A stretch of DNA of 64,000 nt from Amycolatopsis echigonensis (GTDB taxonomy: Bacteria; Actinomycetota; Actinomycetes; Mycobacteriales; Pseudonocardiaceae): NCBI RefSeq assembly GCF_014174495.1, contig NZ_JACJHR010000024.1:1-64000 (forward strand), given 5' to 3'. The position numbers and the translations under genes are program-made. Below, piece after piece: positions 15,798-25,434 of this stretch; position 1 is the stretch's first letter, and every line of letters starts with the position of its first letter. Under the pieces are notes generated by a model. That model was given only the letters and a program-made list of their open reading frames with translations, was not told where the DNA came from and searched no databases.

Positions 15798-18700
15798 TCA
15801 CCCCTGCGGGCGGACGAACGGGAACAGCACCGTCTGGCGAATCGACGTTCCGCTCAGCATCATCAGCAGCCGGTCCACTCCGAGGCCCAGCCCGCCGGTC
15901 GGGGGCATTCCGTGTTCCAGCGCCAGCAGGAAGTCCTCGTCCAGTTCCATCGCTTCGACGTCCCCGCTCGCGGCGCGCAACGACTGTGCTTCCAACCGGC
16001 GGCGCTGTTCGAGCGGGTCGGTCAGTTCCGTGTACGCGGTCCCGACTTCCGAGCCGAAGGCGATCAGGTCCCAGCGTTCTGCCAGGAGCGGGTCGGTCCG
16101 GTGCTGGCGGGTCAGCGGGGAGACCTCGGTCGGATAGTCCGTATAGAACGTCGGCAGGACCGTCGAACCCTCGACCAGGTGCTCGTGCGCTTTCAGGACC
16201 AGGTCGCCCGCGCTGGCTTCTTCCGGCGCCTGGATTCCGGCGGCGGCGCACAGTTTTCGCAGCGTGGCCACTGGGGTGTGCGAGTCGATTTCCTCGCCCA
16301 AGGCGTCCGACACGGCTTTGTGCACCGTGATCACGGGCCAATCGCCGGAGATGTCGTGTTCGACGATGCGGCCGTCGGCGTCCGGGCGTCGCACGACCTG
16401 TGCGCCGTACGCGGCTTCGGCGGCGTACTGGATAAGGTCGCGCATCAGGTGGCGCATGGCGTTGTAGTCCGCGTACGCCTGGTACGCCTCCAGCATCGTG
16501 AATTCCGGGTTGTGCGTCGCGTCCACGCCCTCGTTGCGGAAGTTCCGGTTCAGCTCGAAAACCCGCTCGACGCCGGCTACGCACAGCCGCTTCAGGTACA
16601 GCTCCGGAGCGATGCGCAGGTACATCCGCATGTCGTACGCGTTGATGTGCGTGACGAACGGCCGCGCGTTGGCACCGCCGTGAATCGTTTGCAGCATCGG
16701 GGTTTCGACCTCGAGGAAGTCGTCCCGGTGCAGGCGTTCCCGGACGGCGCGGACGACCGTCGAGCGCAGGCGGAGCATGTTCGCGGAGTCCGGGTTCACC
16801 GCCAGGTCCAAGTAGCGCTGACGTACGCGCGTCTCCGGGTCGGTGAGTCCCTTTCGCTTGTCCGGCAACGGGTGCAGGCACTTCGCTGTGACGGTCCATT
16901 CGTCCACGAGCACCGACAGCTCGCCGCGGCGGGAGGTGATGACCTCACCGCTCACGCCGACGTGGTCGCCCAGGTCGACGCCGGTGCGCCAGCCGGTCAG
17001 GTCGAGGACCTTCGCGTCGAGCATCAGCTGCAGTTCGCCGGAGAAGTCCTTGATCCGCGCGAAGCACAGCCCGCCGAGGCTGCGCAGAGCGAGCACCCGC
17101 CCGGCCACCCGGACGTGTTTTCCGGTGTGCGAATCCGGTTCCAGCCCGGAATACGCGCGCACGATCTCGCCGAGGTGGTCCTCGCGGGAGAAGCCGACCG
17201 GGTACGGGTCCACCCCGAGTTCCCGGAGCTTGTCCACTTTGGCCACGCGCACGCGGACCTGTTCCGGACGACGCTTGGCGCGCGGCACGACCTGCGCCGC
17301 TTCCTCGTCGATCCGCCGGACCTGCGCGACGAAGTCCTCCCCCACGTTCTCCAGCCGCAGCGACCGCGCGCGCCCGGTGGGCACGAAGCCCTCCAGCGCG
17401 CCCGCGACGATGCCGACCCGCGGCAGCCGTCGCGCCGAGGAGTAGCAGAGGAACCGCGGTTCCCAATCCGGGCCGTACTTCGCGTTCGACCGGTACAGCG
17501 ATTCCAGCTGGAAGAACCGCGAAGCGACGCCGAGCACCGACCGCCACGCGCGCAGCACGGGACCGGCGCCGATGCGCTCGCCTTCGGAGAACACCGCGCG
17601 GAACATCGCGAAGTTCAGCGAGATCCGCTGCGCGCCGATGTGCTGTGCGGCCGCGACGACCTCGGCGACCATGAACTCGTTGAGCCCGTTTTCGGCGTCC
17701 CGGTCACGGCGCATCAGGTCGAGAGAGAGTCCTCGTCGGCCCCACGGCACGAACGACAACAGGCCGCGCAGTTCGCCGCGCGCGTCGTACGCCTCGACCA
17801 TCACGCTGCGCCCGTCGCTCGGGTCGCCGAGACGGCCGAGCGCCATCGAGAAGCCGCGTTCGGTCTCGTCCACCCGCCACTGCTGCGCGCGGGCGAGCAG
17901 TTGCGCCATCTCGTCTTCGGGGATTTCGCTGTGTCGCCGGACCTGCGCGGTGTACCCGGCGCGCTGGATCCGTTTCACCGCCTGTCGCACGGACTTCCGC
18001 TCAGGGCCGGTGAGTGTGAACTCTCGGACGTCGAGGACCGCTTCGTCGCCGATCTGCAGCGCGCGCAGCCCCGCCGCGGCGTACACCTTCGCGCCCTTCT
18101 CGCTCGCACCCAGCACGCCTGGCGTCCAGCCGTACGTACGCGCTTCGTGGAGCCACGCCTGCACCGCGTCCGGCCACGCGTCTGGGTCGCCGATCGGGTC
18201 CGCACTCGCCACTGTGGTCCCTGCGAGCACGCGGTACGTCACCGCTGCGCGACGGTTGGGCGCGAACATGACGCTCTTGTCGCGGCGCGTGGCGAAGTAG
18301 CCGAGAGAGTCGTCCTCGCCGAACTCGCCCAGGAGACGGCGCAACTCCAGTTCTTCGCCATCTGTCCGAATGCGACGGCTGCGTACGCCGCGGAAGAGCG
18401 TGTACAGCGCGGCGGTGCACACGAAGGTCGCGCCGAGGTCGAGGACCACGTCGATCCACGCCGGACCCTCGCCGATGCCGATCCGGCGCAGCTGCAGGTT
18501 CTCGCCGGTGGCGTGGTTGACCACCCAGGCGAACCGCTCCCACGCGTCGCCGAGGCTGCCCGGGAACACCTCGGTGAGCGCCCAGCCGAGCACGATCACC
18601 CCGATGAACCCGACGAACAGCACCGTGAGCCCGTTCCACCAGGCACCAGGGGCGAGCCGGGCGGGGAACGCGGGCCGCAGCGCCAGCAGGAACACGATCA

Positions 18701-19121
18701 GCAGGATCGAGATCGCGTCGGCGATGGCGAGCGCGCCCACCTGGGTCGGGATGTGGCGCATCTGCCGGGCGCTGAGAGTCAGCAGGTCGGGAGCCCACAG
18801 CAGCAGCGCCTGCAGGACCAGCGTGGTCACCAGTCCGGCGACCTGGAACAGCACGAGCACGTACAGCGCGGCCTTCTTGCGCCTGCGCAGCGCCGCCCCG
18901 AGCACGACGAGCAGCAGGATGATCACGAGGCTCGAACTGGTCGGCACGCTCACCACGCCGAACGCCATGTCGATGCCGTTCAGCAGGTGCCCGTGCCGTC
19001 CGCCGGAGAGCAGCAGCACGACCGAGAAAAGCGCTGCCAGCTGCACGACCGTGGCCACGAGACCGCCGGCGCGGGCCTTCCAGCCGAGGCTGCGCGGGCG
19101 GGCGCTCACTGGGGTTCCCAT
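15798..19121 (-). CDS. lysX: LysX: lysylphosphatidylglycerol synthase fused to lysyl-tRNA synthetase
   Basis: A 1107-aa fusion. Residues 1-230 are membrane segments (at least six). Residues about 240-590 form the GNAT-like domain that transfers lysine from Lys-tRNA to phosphatidylglycerol ([19 protein letters not shown], then SLDLMRRD). An OB-fold anticodon-binding domain lies at about 620-740 ([15 protein letters not shown]). A class II synthetase core follows, with motif 2 [19 protein letters not shown] and motif 3 [13 protein letters not shown] near the C terminus. The enzyme charges its own tRNA and makes basic lipid, which in M. tuberculosis gives resistance to cationic peptides. Its length is close to the mycobacterial 1172 aa. 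It is divergent from panB. Confidence 0.95.
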   Translation of the reverse strand: MGTPVSARPRSLGWKARAGGLVATVVQLAALFSVVLLLSGGRHGHLLNGIDMAFGVVSVPTSSSLVIILLLVVLGAALRRRKKAALYVLVLFQVAGLVTTLVLQALLLWAPDLLTLSARQMRHIPTQVGALAIADAISILLIVFLLALRPAFPARLAPGAWWNGLTVLFVGFIGVIVLGWALTEVFPGSLGDAWERFAWVVNHATGENLQLRRIGIGEGPAWIDVVLDLGATFVCTAALYTLFRGVRSRRIRTDGEELELRRLLGEFGEDDSLGYFATRRDKSVMFAPNRRAAVTYRVLAGTTVASADPIGDPDAWPDAVQAWLHEARTYGWTPGVLGASEKGAKVYAAAGLRALQIGDEAVLDVREFTLTGPERKSVRQAVKRIQRAGYTAQVRRHSEIPEDEMAQLLARAQQWRVDETERGFSMALGRLGDPSDGRSVMVEAYDARGELRGLLSFVPWGRRGLSLDLMRRDRDAENGLNEFMVAEVVAAAQHIGAQRISLNFAMFRAVFSEGERIGAGPVLRAWRSVLGVASRFFQLESLYRSNAKYGPDWEPRFLCYSSARRLPRVGIVAGALEGFVPTGRARSLRLENVGEDFVAQVRRIDEEAAQVVPRAKRRPEQVRVRVAKVDKLRELGVDPYPVGFSREDHLGEIVRAYSGLEPDSHTGKHVRVAGRVLALRSLGGLCFARIKDFSGELQLMLDAKVLDLTGWRTGVDLGDHVGVSGEVITSRRGELSVLVDEWTVTAKCLHPLPDKRKGLTDPETRVRQRYLDLAVNPDSANMLRLRSTVVRAVRERLHRDDFLEVETPMLQTIHGGANARPFVTHINAYDMRMYLRIAPELYLKRLCVAGVERVFELNRNFRNEGVDATHNPEFTMLEAYQAYADYNAMRHLMRDLIQYAAEAAYGAQVVRRPDADGRIVEHDISGDWPVITVHKAVSDALGEEIDSHTPVATLRKLCAAAGIQAPEEASAGDLVLKAHEHLVEGSTVLPTFYTDYPTEVSPLTRQHRTDPLLAERWDLIAFGSEVGTAYTELTDPLEQRRRLEAQSLRAASGDVEAMELDEDFLLALEHGMPPTGGLGLGVDRLLMMLSGTSIRQTVLFPFVRPQG

Positions 19122-19419
19122 TGGAGCCTTTCTGTGCGGCGCAGCCGCTCCGTTGAGGGAGGTGGTGGGGCGGCAGCTGGGCTTTCTTGCGGCGCGGCCA
19201 CTCCGCGGAGGGACACGCCGGACTTTCTCACCACCGGGCGCATATCGGTCCGGTGCCTATCAAGACGTCACAGGGAGCGAAACGGTTGTCGCTCCCCGGC
19301 CGTGTGAAGCTGGTCGCACGACCTTGGGGGCCTCCCGCGCGCGTGTCACGCTGTGTCCGGTACTGACTCCACGACCCGGGGACCTCCGCGAGGCCTCGAG
19401 GGAAGGACGGTCGACGACG
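19122..19419. other. lysX-panB divergent intergenic region
   Basis: Shared 5' region of 298 bp. Next to lysX there are two imperfect copies of a segment reading GCCTTTCTGTGCGGCGCAGC (19126) and a GCTTTCTTGCGGCGCGGCC-like copy (about 19180), roughly 55 bases apart. No clear promoter hexamers; an SD-like GGAAGGA lies 14 bases upstream of the panB ATG. Confidence 0.45.
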
Positions 19420-20310
19420 ATGTCTGCCCAGTCTGCCCACCCCGACGGCGCCGCCGGCGAGGTGGCCGCCCCTTACGGAACCGGCCCCGCGACGGGAGCC
19501 GGCACGAGCAAGCCGCGAAAAGTCCGGATTCATCATCTGCGCGAACTGAAGGACCGCGGCGAACCGTGGCCGATGCTCACCGCTTACGACATGTATACCG
19601 CCGAGCTTTTCGACGAAGCAGGCATCCCCGTGCTGCTGGTCGGCGACTCCGCGGCGAACAACGTGTTCGGTTACGACACGTCGCTGCCGGTCACCGTCGA
19701 CGAGCTGCTCCCGCTGGTCCGCTCGGTCACCCGGGCGGCGAAACGGGCACTCGTGGTGGCCGATCTGCCGTTCGGCTCCTACCAGCTCTCCCCGGAGCAG
19801 GCGCTGGCCACGTCCGTCCGGTTCATGAAGGAGGGCCGCGCGCACGCGGTCAAGCTCGAGGGCGGGCACCGGTTCGCCCCGCATGTCGAGGCGCTCACCT
19901 CGGCCGGGATCCCGGTCATGGGCCACATCGGCTTCACCCCGCAGAGCGAGCACAACCTCGGCGGCTACCGGGTGCAGGGACGCGGCGAAGCGGCGGAGAA
20001 GCTGCTCGCCGACGCGCTGGCCCTGCAGGAAGCCGGAGCGTTCGCGGTCGTGATGGAGATGGTGCCCGCCGAGGCGGCCAAGCGCGTCACGCACGAGCTG
20101 AAGATCCCGACGGTCGGCATCGGAGCCGGCCCGGACTGCGACGCCCAGGTGCTGGTCTGGCAGGACATGGCCGGGCTGCGCCGCGGCAAGGCGCCGCGGT
20201 TCGTGAAGCGGTACGCCGACGTCGCCGGGGTGCTGCAGAGTGCCGCGACGGCGTTCGCCGAGGACGTCCGGCGCGGCGAGTTCCCGGCGCCTGAGCACGC
20301 GTTCCACTGA
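19420..20310 (+). CDS. panB: 3-methyl-2-oxobutanoate hydroxymethyltransferase
   Basis: A 296-aa PanB, which makes ketopantoate from alpha-ketoisovalerate and methylenetetrahydrofolate, the first committed step of pantothenate and CoA synthesis. The (beta/alpha)8 barrel starts at about residue 35 after an Ala/Gly-rich leader. Conserved pieces: [34 protein letters not shown] (Mg ligand Asp), [25 protein letters not shown] and [11 protein letters not shown] with the catalytic Glu, then [17 protein letters not shown]. The ATG at 19420 was chosen because longer forms run into lysX promoter DNA. A strong bidirectional terminator follows. Confidence 0.95.
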   Translation: MSAQSAHPDGAAGEVAAPYGTGPATGAGTSKPRKVRIHHLRELKDRGEPWPMLTAYDMYTAELFDEAGIPVLLVGDSAANNVFGYDTSLPVTVDELLPLVRSVTRAAKRALVVADLPFGSYQLSPEQALATSVRFMKEGRAHAVKLEGGHRFAPHVEALTSAGIPVMGHIGFTPQSEHNLGGYRVQGRGEAAEKLLADALALQEAGAFAVVMEMVPAEAAKRVTHELKIPTVGIGAGPDCDAQVLVWQDMAGLRRGKAPRFVKRYADVAGVLQSAATAFAEDVRRGEFPAPEHAFH

Positions 20311-20315
20311 GCTGC

Positions 20316-20349
20316 CTCGTGAGTGCCGGTTCGCACCGGCACTCACGAG
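20316..20349. terminator. bidirectional hairpin between panB and ctaG
   Basis: CTCGTGAGTGCCGGT (20316-20330), loop TCGC, ACCGGCACTCACGAG (20335-20349): fifteen perfect pairs. It starts six bases after the panB stop and its right arm includes the ctaG stop codon at 20343-20345. A second hairpin at 23516 shares the TCGTGAGTGC core. Confidence 0.8.
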
Positions 20350-21257
20350 CGGCGGAACCGTTCGGCGAGGTCCGGGTCGTTCTCCCACCACAATCCCTTC
20401 GCCGGTGCCTCGCCTGCCGCTGCCTCCTCGTCCAGTTTCTTGTCGAGCCGTTTCGCCCGTTTCTCGTCGTCGCGTGCCCACCTGATGAAGAGCGCGCCCA
20501 CGAACGGCAGCCCGGCGACGTCTCCGCCGATCCACAGCACGCCCGCGCCGATGATCTGGTCGGTGCGCCGGTCCGGTCCCCAGTCGCGGTGCACCGCGTC
20601 GTAGTGCGCGGGCGCGAGCAGCGGGCCGAGCCACAGCACGAGCCCGAGCGCGCCGTCGAACACCACTTCGGTGAACGAGATCCACACCGACACCAGGTGA
20701 GAGCCGTTGCGCGGCGTCGGATCGAGCTGCACACGGCTGTAGAAGTACAAGAAGCCGGCCAGTACGAGCGCTACGCGTACGAGACCGCCGACGACCGCTG
20801 AGTCGAGCGAAAGCTCGTACAGCGGCGTCAGGTAGATGAGAAGGAACGGTGCGATCAGCACCACGGTCACGCACAACGGGAACGTGATGAACTGCGCGAA
20901 GCGGCCACGGCCGTGCGTACGCAGCCAGTTGGCGAGCTTGGGCGGCGCGGTGCGCATCAGCAGCGTCACCGGCGCGCCCAGCGCGAGCAGCAGCGGCGTG
21001 ACCATCAGCAGCACGGTGTTCTGTGTGGCGCGCACCCAGAACAGCGTCGTGTCGTACACGCCGAGGAACGAGCACGTGACGAGGACGAGCGTGGCCAGCC
21101 CAGTGAGGAATGCCGTCGTCCGCCCGGCTGCCCACTCCTGACGACGGGCCGCCGCGACGTAACCGACGCCGAGGGCGAGCGCGACTAGCACGGCCGGGAC
21201 GTCGAAGGTCCAGGCCGTGAAGAACGTCGATCCGCTCAGCGGCGGCAGGTCAGGCAC
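20343..21257 (-). CDS. ctaG: CtaG-family cytochrome c oxidase assembly protein
   Basis: A 304-aa polytopic protein of the caa3-CtaG type (distinct from the copper chaperone Cox11/CtaG). About seven hydrophobic segments span residues 18-235. Family marks include TTLFWVRATQNTVLLMVTPLLLALGAP, a repeated His/aromatic pattern and the loop VQLDPTPRN. It ends in a charged cytoplasmic tail WWENDPDLAERFRRS. Members help insert metals into haem-copper oxidases; in some actinobacteria the domain is fused to a copper transporter, here it stands alone. Its stop codon is inside the terminator shared with panB. It lies 41 bases downstream of nothing co-oriented except uppP stop at 21299 on the same strand, so co-transcription with uppP is possible. 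Confidence 0.87.
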   Translation of the reverse strand: MPDLPPLSGSTFFTAWTFDVPAVLVALALGVGYVAAARRQEWAAGRTTAFLTGLATLVLVTCSFLGVYDTTLFWVRATQNTVLLMVTPLLLALGAPVTLLMRTAPPKLANWLRTHGRGRFAQFITFPLCVTVVLIAPFLLIYLTPLYELSLDSAVVGGLVRVALVLAGFLYFYSRVQLDPTPRNGSHLVSVWISFTEVVFDGALGLVLWLGPLLAPAHYDAVHRDWGPDRRTDQIIGAGVLWIGGDVAGLPFVGALFIRWARDDEKRAKRLDKKLDEEAAAGEAPAKGLWWENDPDLAERFRRS

Positions 21258-21298
21258 GGTTTCGATACCTTCAAGTGTGCACCCGGCGAATTCGCGCC

Positions 21299-22246
21299 TT
21301 ACGCCGCCCCTGACACCGCGAAGAAGATCAAGCTGCCGATTCCGGCGACCGCGCAGTAGATGGCGAAGGGGGTCAAGGTGCGCGTTTCAAAGTATTTCGT
21401 CAGAAAACGGACAGAAATGTAGGACGCCACGAACGCCACCACGCTGCCGACCAGGGCGGGGCCGAGCGACGGCTTGTTCTCCGGCGTGAAGAGCGTCGGC
21501 ATCTTCAACGCACCCGCGGCGAGGATCACCGGCGTCGCCAGCAACCAGGCGAACCGGGCCGCGTCCTCGTGGTCGAGCCCGCGCCGCAGACCGGCCACCA
21601 TGGTGATGCCGGAGCGGCTGATTCCGGGCAGCAGAGCCAGGATCTGCGCCGAACCGATGAGCACGGCCTCCTTGACGCTCAGCTTCGACAGCCGGACGTC
21701 AGTGGCCTCGTCGACGGTCACCGCGCGCATCACCATCGTGTCCTCGGCGCTGAAGTCGATCGTCTCCTCCTCGCGAGAGACCGCCGTCTTGGGCTTGCGG
21801 GAGAACTTCTCCGCGGCGTAGAGCACCCCGCCGTTGAGCGCCAGGAAGATCGCCGACGGCACCGGTTTGCCGAGGACGTCGCGCAGCAGGCTCTCCAGCA
21901 GCAGCCCGGCGATCCCGACCGGAATCGTGGCGAGGACGAGCAGCCACGCGAGCCGCTGGTCTGCCGTGCGGACCTCCCGGCGGCGGATCGACGTCCACAG
22001 GCCGGTGACGATGCGCACCCAGTCGCGCCGGAAGAAGAGGATCAGCGCGATCGCGGTGGCGACGTGCATCGCCACCAGCACCGCGAGATACGGAGAGTCC
22101 TTCCCGATGCTCAGGTCGCGTCCCCAGCTTCCGCCGACGAGCGCGGGCAACAGGACGCTGTGCCCGAGACTGGACACCGGAAACAATTCCGACACGCCTT
22201 GCAAAGCGCCGACGACAATGGACTCGAGGTAGCTGACCGCGGACAT
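21299..22246 (-). CDS. uppP: undecaprenyl-diphosphatase (UppP/BacA)
   Basis: A 315-aa membrane phosphatase that recycles undecaprenyl diphosphate for cell-wall synthesis; overproduction gives bacitracin resistance in other bacteria. Conserved motifs: the first active-site stretch LQGVSELFPVSSLGH (residues 15-28, here Leu where most have Ser) and the second, ALLPGISRSGITMVAGL, with the catalytic Arg. It is about 40 aa longer than the E. coli enzyme because of a charged loop (about residues 150-195, AVSREEETIDFSAEDTMV) between helices, which is seen in actinobacterial members. The start ATG at 22246 gives the standard N terminus. Confidence 0.93.
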   Translation of the reverse strand: MSAVSYLESIVVGALQGVSELFPVSSLGHSVLLPALVGGSWGRDLSIGKDSPYLAVLVAMHVATAIALILFFRRDWVRIVTGLWTSIRRREVRTADQRLAWLLVLATIPVGIAGLLLESLLRDVLGKPVPSAIFLALNGGVLYAAEKFSRKPKTAVSREEETIDFSAEDTMVMRAVTVDEATDVRLSKLSVKEAVLIGSAQILALLPGISRSGITMVAGLRRGLDHEDAARFAWLLATPVILAAGALKMPTLFTPENKPSLGPALVGSVVAFVASYISVRFLTKYFETRTLTPFAIYCAVAGIGSLIFFAVSGAA

Positions 22247-22479
22247 TCACGAAGCCTTTCTCGCCGCAGTTCGGGCATTCCGCGGAAAGGTACCGGGGAC
22301 CGGGTTAACTCCGAGCAAGCCGGGCGGGAACAGTCACAGGCGACACTTTCCGGCCACTCGTTGTTCACCGTGTTCACATCCATGAACATCAATCATGTAC
22401 TTGACCAGTGTTCTCCTGATGCCATAGCGTGAGCGCACGCCGCATCCGAAGTCATCGAACCTCGACGAGGAGGGTTGGA

Positions 22480-23454
22480 ATGCGCGTCCGCTATCGAGTT
22501 CTGGCAGCAACCGCCGGAACCGCGGCATTGCTCGCACTCGCCACACCCGCGGCGTCCGCCGGGACCGTCCCGGTCAAGAACTCCGCCGAGCTGAAGACGG
22601 CACTGGCCTCGGCCAAGCCGGGCACCACGATCCAGCTGGCCGCGAACACCACCTACACCGGCAACTTCAAGGCCGCCGCCAACGGCACCGCGAACGGGCG
22701 CATCACGCTCACCGGCCCGCGCAGCGCGGTCGTGCAGGCGTCCGGCGGCCGCACCATCGAACTGACCGGCAGCTACTGGACGCTGTCCGGCTTCACCGTC
22801 ACCGGCGGCCAAAAGGGCGTGATGGCGCTGGGCGTCAACCACACGCTGATCGACGGCCTCAAGGTGACCGGCATCGGCAACGAGGGCATCCACTTCCAGC
22901 ACGGCAGCAGCGACAACGTCGTGCAGAACTCCGAAATCTCCGACACCGGCAAGGAAAACGGCGGTTTCGGCGAGGGCATCTACTTCGGTTCGGCGAACAG
23001 CAACTGGCCGAACGGACAGCCCGACCACAGCGACCGCAACAAGGCGATCGGCAACAAGATCGGGCCGAACGTGCGCGCGGAATCGATCGACGTCAAGGAA
23101 GGCACCACCGGCGGCGAACTGCGCGGCAACACCTTCGACGGCACCGGCCAGAGCGGCGAGAACTACGCCGACAGCTGGGTCGACGTGAAGGGCAACGGGT
23201 ACCTGGTCACCGGCAACAAGGGCAGCAAGGTCTTCGTGCACGACGCGACCTACGGGGCGTTCGAAGTCCACGTGCAGGTCGACGGCTGGGGCCAGAACAA
23301 CACCTTCTCGGACAACACCGCGGACGTGCAGGCGCCCTCGGCCTACGGTTTCTACGTGGTCAAAGCGGCCACCGGGAACAAGGTCTGCGCCAGCAACAAG
23401 GTGACGAACGCCGGGAAGGGCTTCGCGAACGTAGCCGCGACACCAGGCTGCTAA
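22480..23454 (+). CDS. secreted right-handed beta-helix protein
   Basis: A 324-aa exported protein. The ATG at 22480 has GAGGAGGG nine bases upstream and starts a classic signal peptide (MRVRYRVLAATAG, cleavage probably after TPAASA). The mature part is a parallel beta-helix of the pectate-lyase-like type: LKTALASAKPGTTIQLAANTTY is the N-terminal cap and repeating rungs follow (GFTVTGG, DGLKVTGIGNEGI, NSEISDTG, GNTFDGTG, NTFSDNTA). Two late Cys (VCASN and PGC) may form a disulfide. The fold is common to polysaccharide lyases and glycosidases; a clear catalytic triad is not visible, so the substrate is open. Two hairpin terminators follow. Confidence 0.82.
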   Translation: MRVRYRVLAATAGTAALLALATPAASAGTVPVKNSAELKTALASAKPGTTIQLAANTTYTGNFKAAANGTANGRITLTGPRSAVVQASGGRTIELTGSYWTLSGFTVTGGQKGVMALGVNHTLIDGLKVTGIGNEGIHFQHGSSDNVVQNSEISDTGKENGGFGEGIYFGSANSNWPNGQPDHSDRNKAIGNKIGPNVRAESIDVKEGTTGGELRGNTFDGTGQSGENYADSWVDVKGNGYLVTGNKGSKVFVHDATYGAFEVHVQVDGWGQNNTFSDNTADVQAPSAYGFYVVKAATGNKVCASNKVTNAGKGFANVAATPGC

Positions 23455-23468
23455 CCGCGATCACAGAC

Positions 23469-23505
23469 GGGGGCCCGCTCAGCCCGGCGGCGGGGGCGGG
23501 CCCCC
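23469..23505 (+). terminator. terminator after the beta-helix gene
   Basis: GGGGGCCCGC (23469-23478) and GCGGGCCCCC (23496-23505), ten perfect GC pairs, 14 bases after the stop codon, no T tract. Confidence 0.65.
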
Positions 23506-23515
23506 ACCCTCCTCC

Positions 23516-23558
23516 TCGTGAGTGCTGATCAGGTTCTTACCGCGATCAGCACTCACGA
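23516..23558. terminator. second hairpin, TCGTGAGTGC family
   Basis: TCGTGAGTGCTGATC (23516-23530), 13-base loop, GATCAGCACTCACGA (23544-23558). The outer ten bases of the stem are the same as in the panB/ctaG hairpin at 20316, while the inner part differs, which suggests a dispersed hairpin family. Confidence 0.65.
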
Positions 23559-23603
23559 CCCCGGGTGCGGTGCGGATGCCGGGGTTCGGGAAGAGTGTCG
23601 GTC

Positions 23604-24551
23604 ATGGACGAGCTCTACCCGCCGACCCCGGTGCGCGCCGACGGCATGCTGGACGTCGGCGACGGGCACCGGATCTACTGCCAGGAAGCCGGGAACCCCC
23701 AGGGGAAGCCGGTGGTGGTGCTGCACGGCGGGCCGGGAAGCGGCACCGCCCCGATGACCCGGCGGCACTTCGACCCCGAGGCGTACCGGATCATCCTGTT
23801 CGACCAGCGCGGCTCCGGTCGCAGCACCCCCAACGCCGGCGACGACGATCTGTCGGCGAACACGTTGTGGCACTTGGTCTCCGATATGGAGCTGCTGCGC
23901 GAACGGCTGAACATCGAGCGCTGGCAACTGTTCGGCGGGTCGTGGGGTTCGACGCTCGCGCTGGCGTACGCGGAAACCCATCCGTCGCGAGTGTCGGAAA
24001 TGGTGCTGCGCGGCATTTTCACCGTGCGCCAGCGGGAACTGGACTGGCTCTACCGCGGCGGCGCGGCGAATCTCTTCCCCGCGGAGTGGGACGCCTTCCT
24101 GGAGCCGCTGAACGAGCGGCAGCGGGAAGATCCGCTTGCCGGGTACGCCGAACTGCTCCACTCCCCCGACCGCGCGGTCCGCGAACAGGCCGCGATCGCC
24201 TGGAGCGTCTGGGAAGGCGCGACGGTGGCGTTGCTGCCGCAACAGTCCTTTGTGAACCAATACGCGAACCCGCAGTTCGCGCTGACGTTCGCTCGTCTTG
24301 CCGTGCACTACTTCCAGCATGGCGCGTGGCTCGAAGAAGGCCAGCTGATCCGCGACGCGGGGAAGCTCGCCGGGATTCCGGGCGTCTTGGTGCAGGGGCG
24401 TTACGACGCGGTCTGCCCGCCGATCACGGCGTACCAACTGCATCGGGCCTGGCCCGGGTCGACGTTGAAACTCACCGAATCCGCGGGGCACGCCGTCACC
24501 GACCCCGGCATCCTCGCCGCCCTCCGCGAGGCGACCGACAGCTTCCGCTGA
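23604..24551 (+). CDS. pip: proline iminopeptidase
   Basis: A 315-aa alpha/beta-hydrolase of peptidase family S33 that removes N-terminal proline from peptides in the cytoplasm. Visible: oxyanion motif LHGGPGSGTAP, DQRGSGRSTP, nucleophile GGSWGSTLAL (Ser about residue 112), catalytic Asp in VQGRYDAVCPP and His in ESAGHAVTD. The start is at 23604 (ATG DELYPPTPVRADG); a GTG two codons upstream is possible. Its length is normal. The gene ends in a 19-bp perfect hairpin shared with the convergent transporter operon. Confidence 0.92.
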   Translation: MDELYPPTPVRADGMLDVGDGHRIYCQEAGNPQGKPVVVLHGGPGSGTAPMTRRHFDPEAYRIILFDQRGSGRSTPNAGDDDLSANTLWHLVSDMELLRERLNIERWQLFGGSWGSTLALAYAETHPSRVSEMVLRGIFTVRQRELDWLYRGGAANLFPAEWDAFLEPLNERQREDPLAGYAELLHSPDRAVREQAAIAWSVWEGATVALLPQQSFVNQYANPQFALTFARLAVHYFQHGAWLEEGQLIRDAGKLAGIPGVLVQGRYDAVCPPITAYQLHRAWPGSTLKLTESAGHAVTDPGILAALREATDSFR

Positions 24552-24558
24552 AAACGGT

Positions 24559-24601
24559 GAAGGACTTCTTGCGGGAACCAGATTCCCGCAAGAAGTCCTT
24601 C
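24559..24601. terminator. strong bidirectional terminator
   Basis: GAAGGACTTCTTGCGGGAA (24559-24577), five-base loop, and the exact complement (24583-24601): nineteen perfect pairs. It starts seven bases after the pip stop and ends 15 bases before the potC stop, so it serves both convergent units. Confidence 0.85.
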
Positions 24602-24615
24602 CCGGCCCTTCGGAG

Positions 24616-25425
24616 CTAGATCCGGCCGCCGCTGGAGCTGTCGCCGCCGGAAAGCCGCTGTGCCAGGTAGACCGGCACCGTCGAGACGATGATCAGCACC
24701 GCCGCGACCACGTTGACGACCGGGGCCTGGTTCGGCCGGAACAGGTTGTTGTAGATCCAGATCGGCAGCGTCTCCATGCCGGTGCCGAGCGTGAACGTCG
24801 TCACGATGATCTCGTCGAACGACAGCGCGAACGCCAGCAATCCGCCCGCCAGCAACGCCGACCGCAGCATCGGGAACGTCACCAGGCGGAACGTCGTCAT
24901 GCCGTCCGCGCCGAGGTCCATCGACGCTTCTTCGAGATTCCCGCCCATCCGGCGCAACCGGGCGACCACGTTGTTGAACACGACCACGATGCAGAACGTG
25001 GCGTGCGCGACGATCGCCGTCATCAGGCCCAGGTCAAGGCCGAAGATCGTCCGGAACGCGTTGTTCAGCGCGATACCGGTGACGATGCCGGGCAGCGCGA
25101 TCGGCAGGATCACCAGCAGCGACAGCGAATTGCGCCCGAAGAACCGGTACTTCTGCAACGCGAACGCGGCCATCGTGCCGAGCACCAAAGCGATCGCGGT
25201 GGCCGAAAGCCCGGCGACGACACTGGTCCACAAGGCGTGCAGCGCACCCTCGTTGGTGACCGCGCGGCCCCACCATTCCAGCGTGAAGCTCTTGGGCGGC
25301 CACCCGAACGTGGTGTCCGCGTTCACCGAGTTCAGCAGGACCACCAGCAGCGGGAAGTAGATCACCGCGAATCCGGCTCCGAGCGCGGTCCACAACAGCA
25401 CCCGGGCGGGTTTCGACATCCGCAC
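24616..25425 (-). CDS. potC: polyamine-type ABC transporter permease (PotC-like)
   Basis: A 269-aa inner-membrane permease with six helices and the EAA loop NLEEASMDLGADGMTTFRLVTFP (about residues 170-192) that contacts the ATPase. It belongs to the spermidine/putrescine PotC branch. The GTG at 25425 is preceded by AGGAG at correct spacing; an ATG two codons later is the alternative. Nine bases separate it from potB upstream. It is the last gene of a minus-strand set potA-potD-potB-potC. Substrate is inferred from the receptor and from the neighbouring GABA genes. Confidence 0.88.
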   Translation of the reverse strand: MRMSKPARVLLWTALGAGFAVIYFPLLVVLLNSVNADTTFGWPPKSFTLEWWGRAVTNEGALHALWTSVVAGLSATAIALVLGTMAAFALQKYRFFGRNSLSLLVILPIALPGIVTGIALNNAFRTIFGLDLGLMTAIVAHATFCIVVVFNNVVARLRRMGGNLEEASMDLGADGMTTFRLVTFPMLRSALLAGGLLAFALSFDEIIVTTFTLGTGMETLPIWIYNNLFRPNQAPVVNVVAAVLIIVSTVPVYLAQRLSGGDSSSGGRI

Positions 25426-25434
25426 GGCGGTCTC

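Noticed and set aside
15912-19307. Long plus-strand open frame opposite lysX
   Set aside because: Antisense shadow of lysX; no family motifs, wrong codon-position GC pattern.
19122-19419. Riboswitch in the lysX or panB leader
   Set aside because: No conserved riboswitch core could be recognised.
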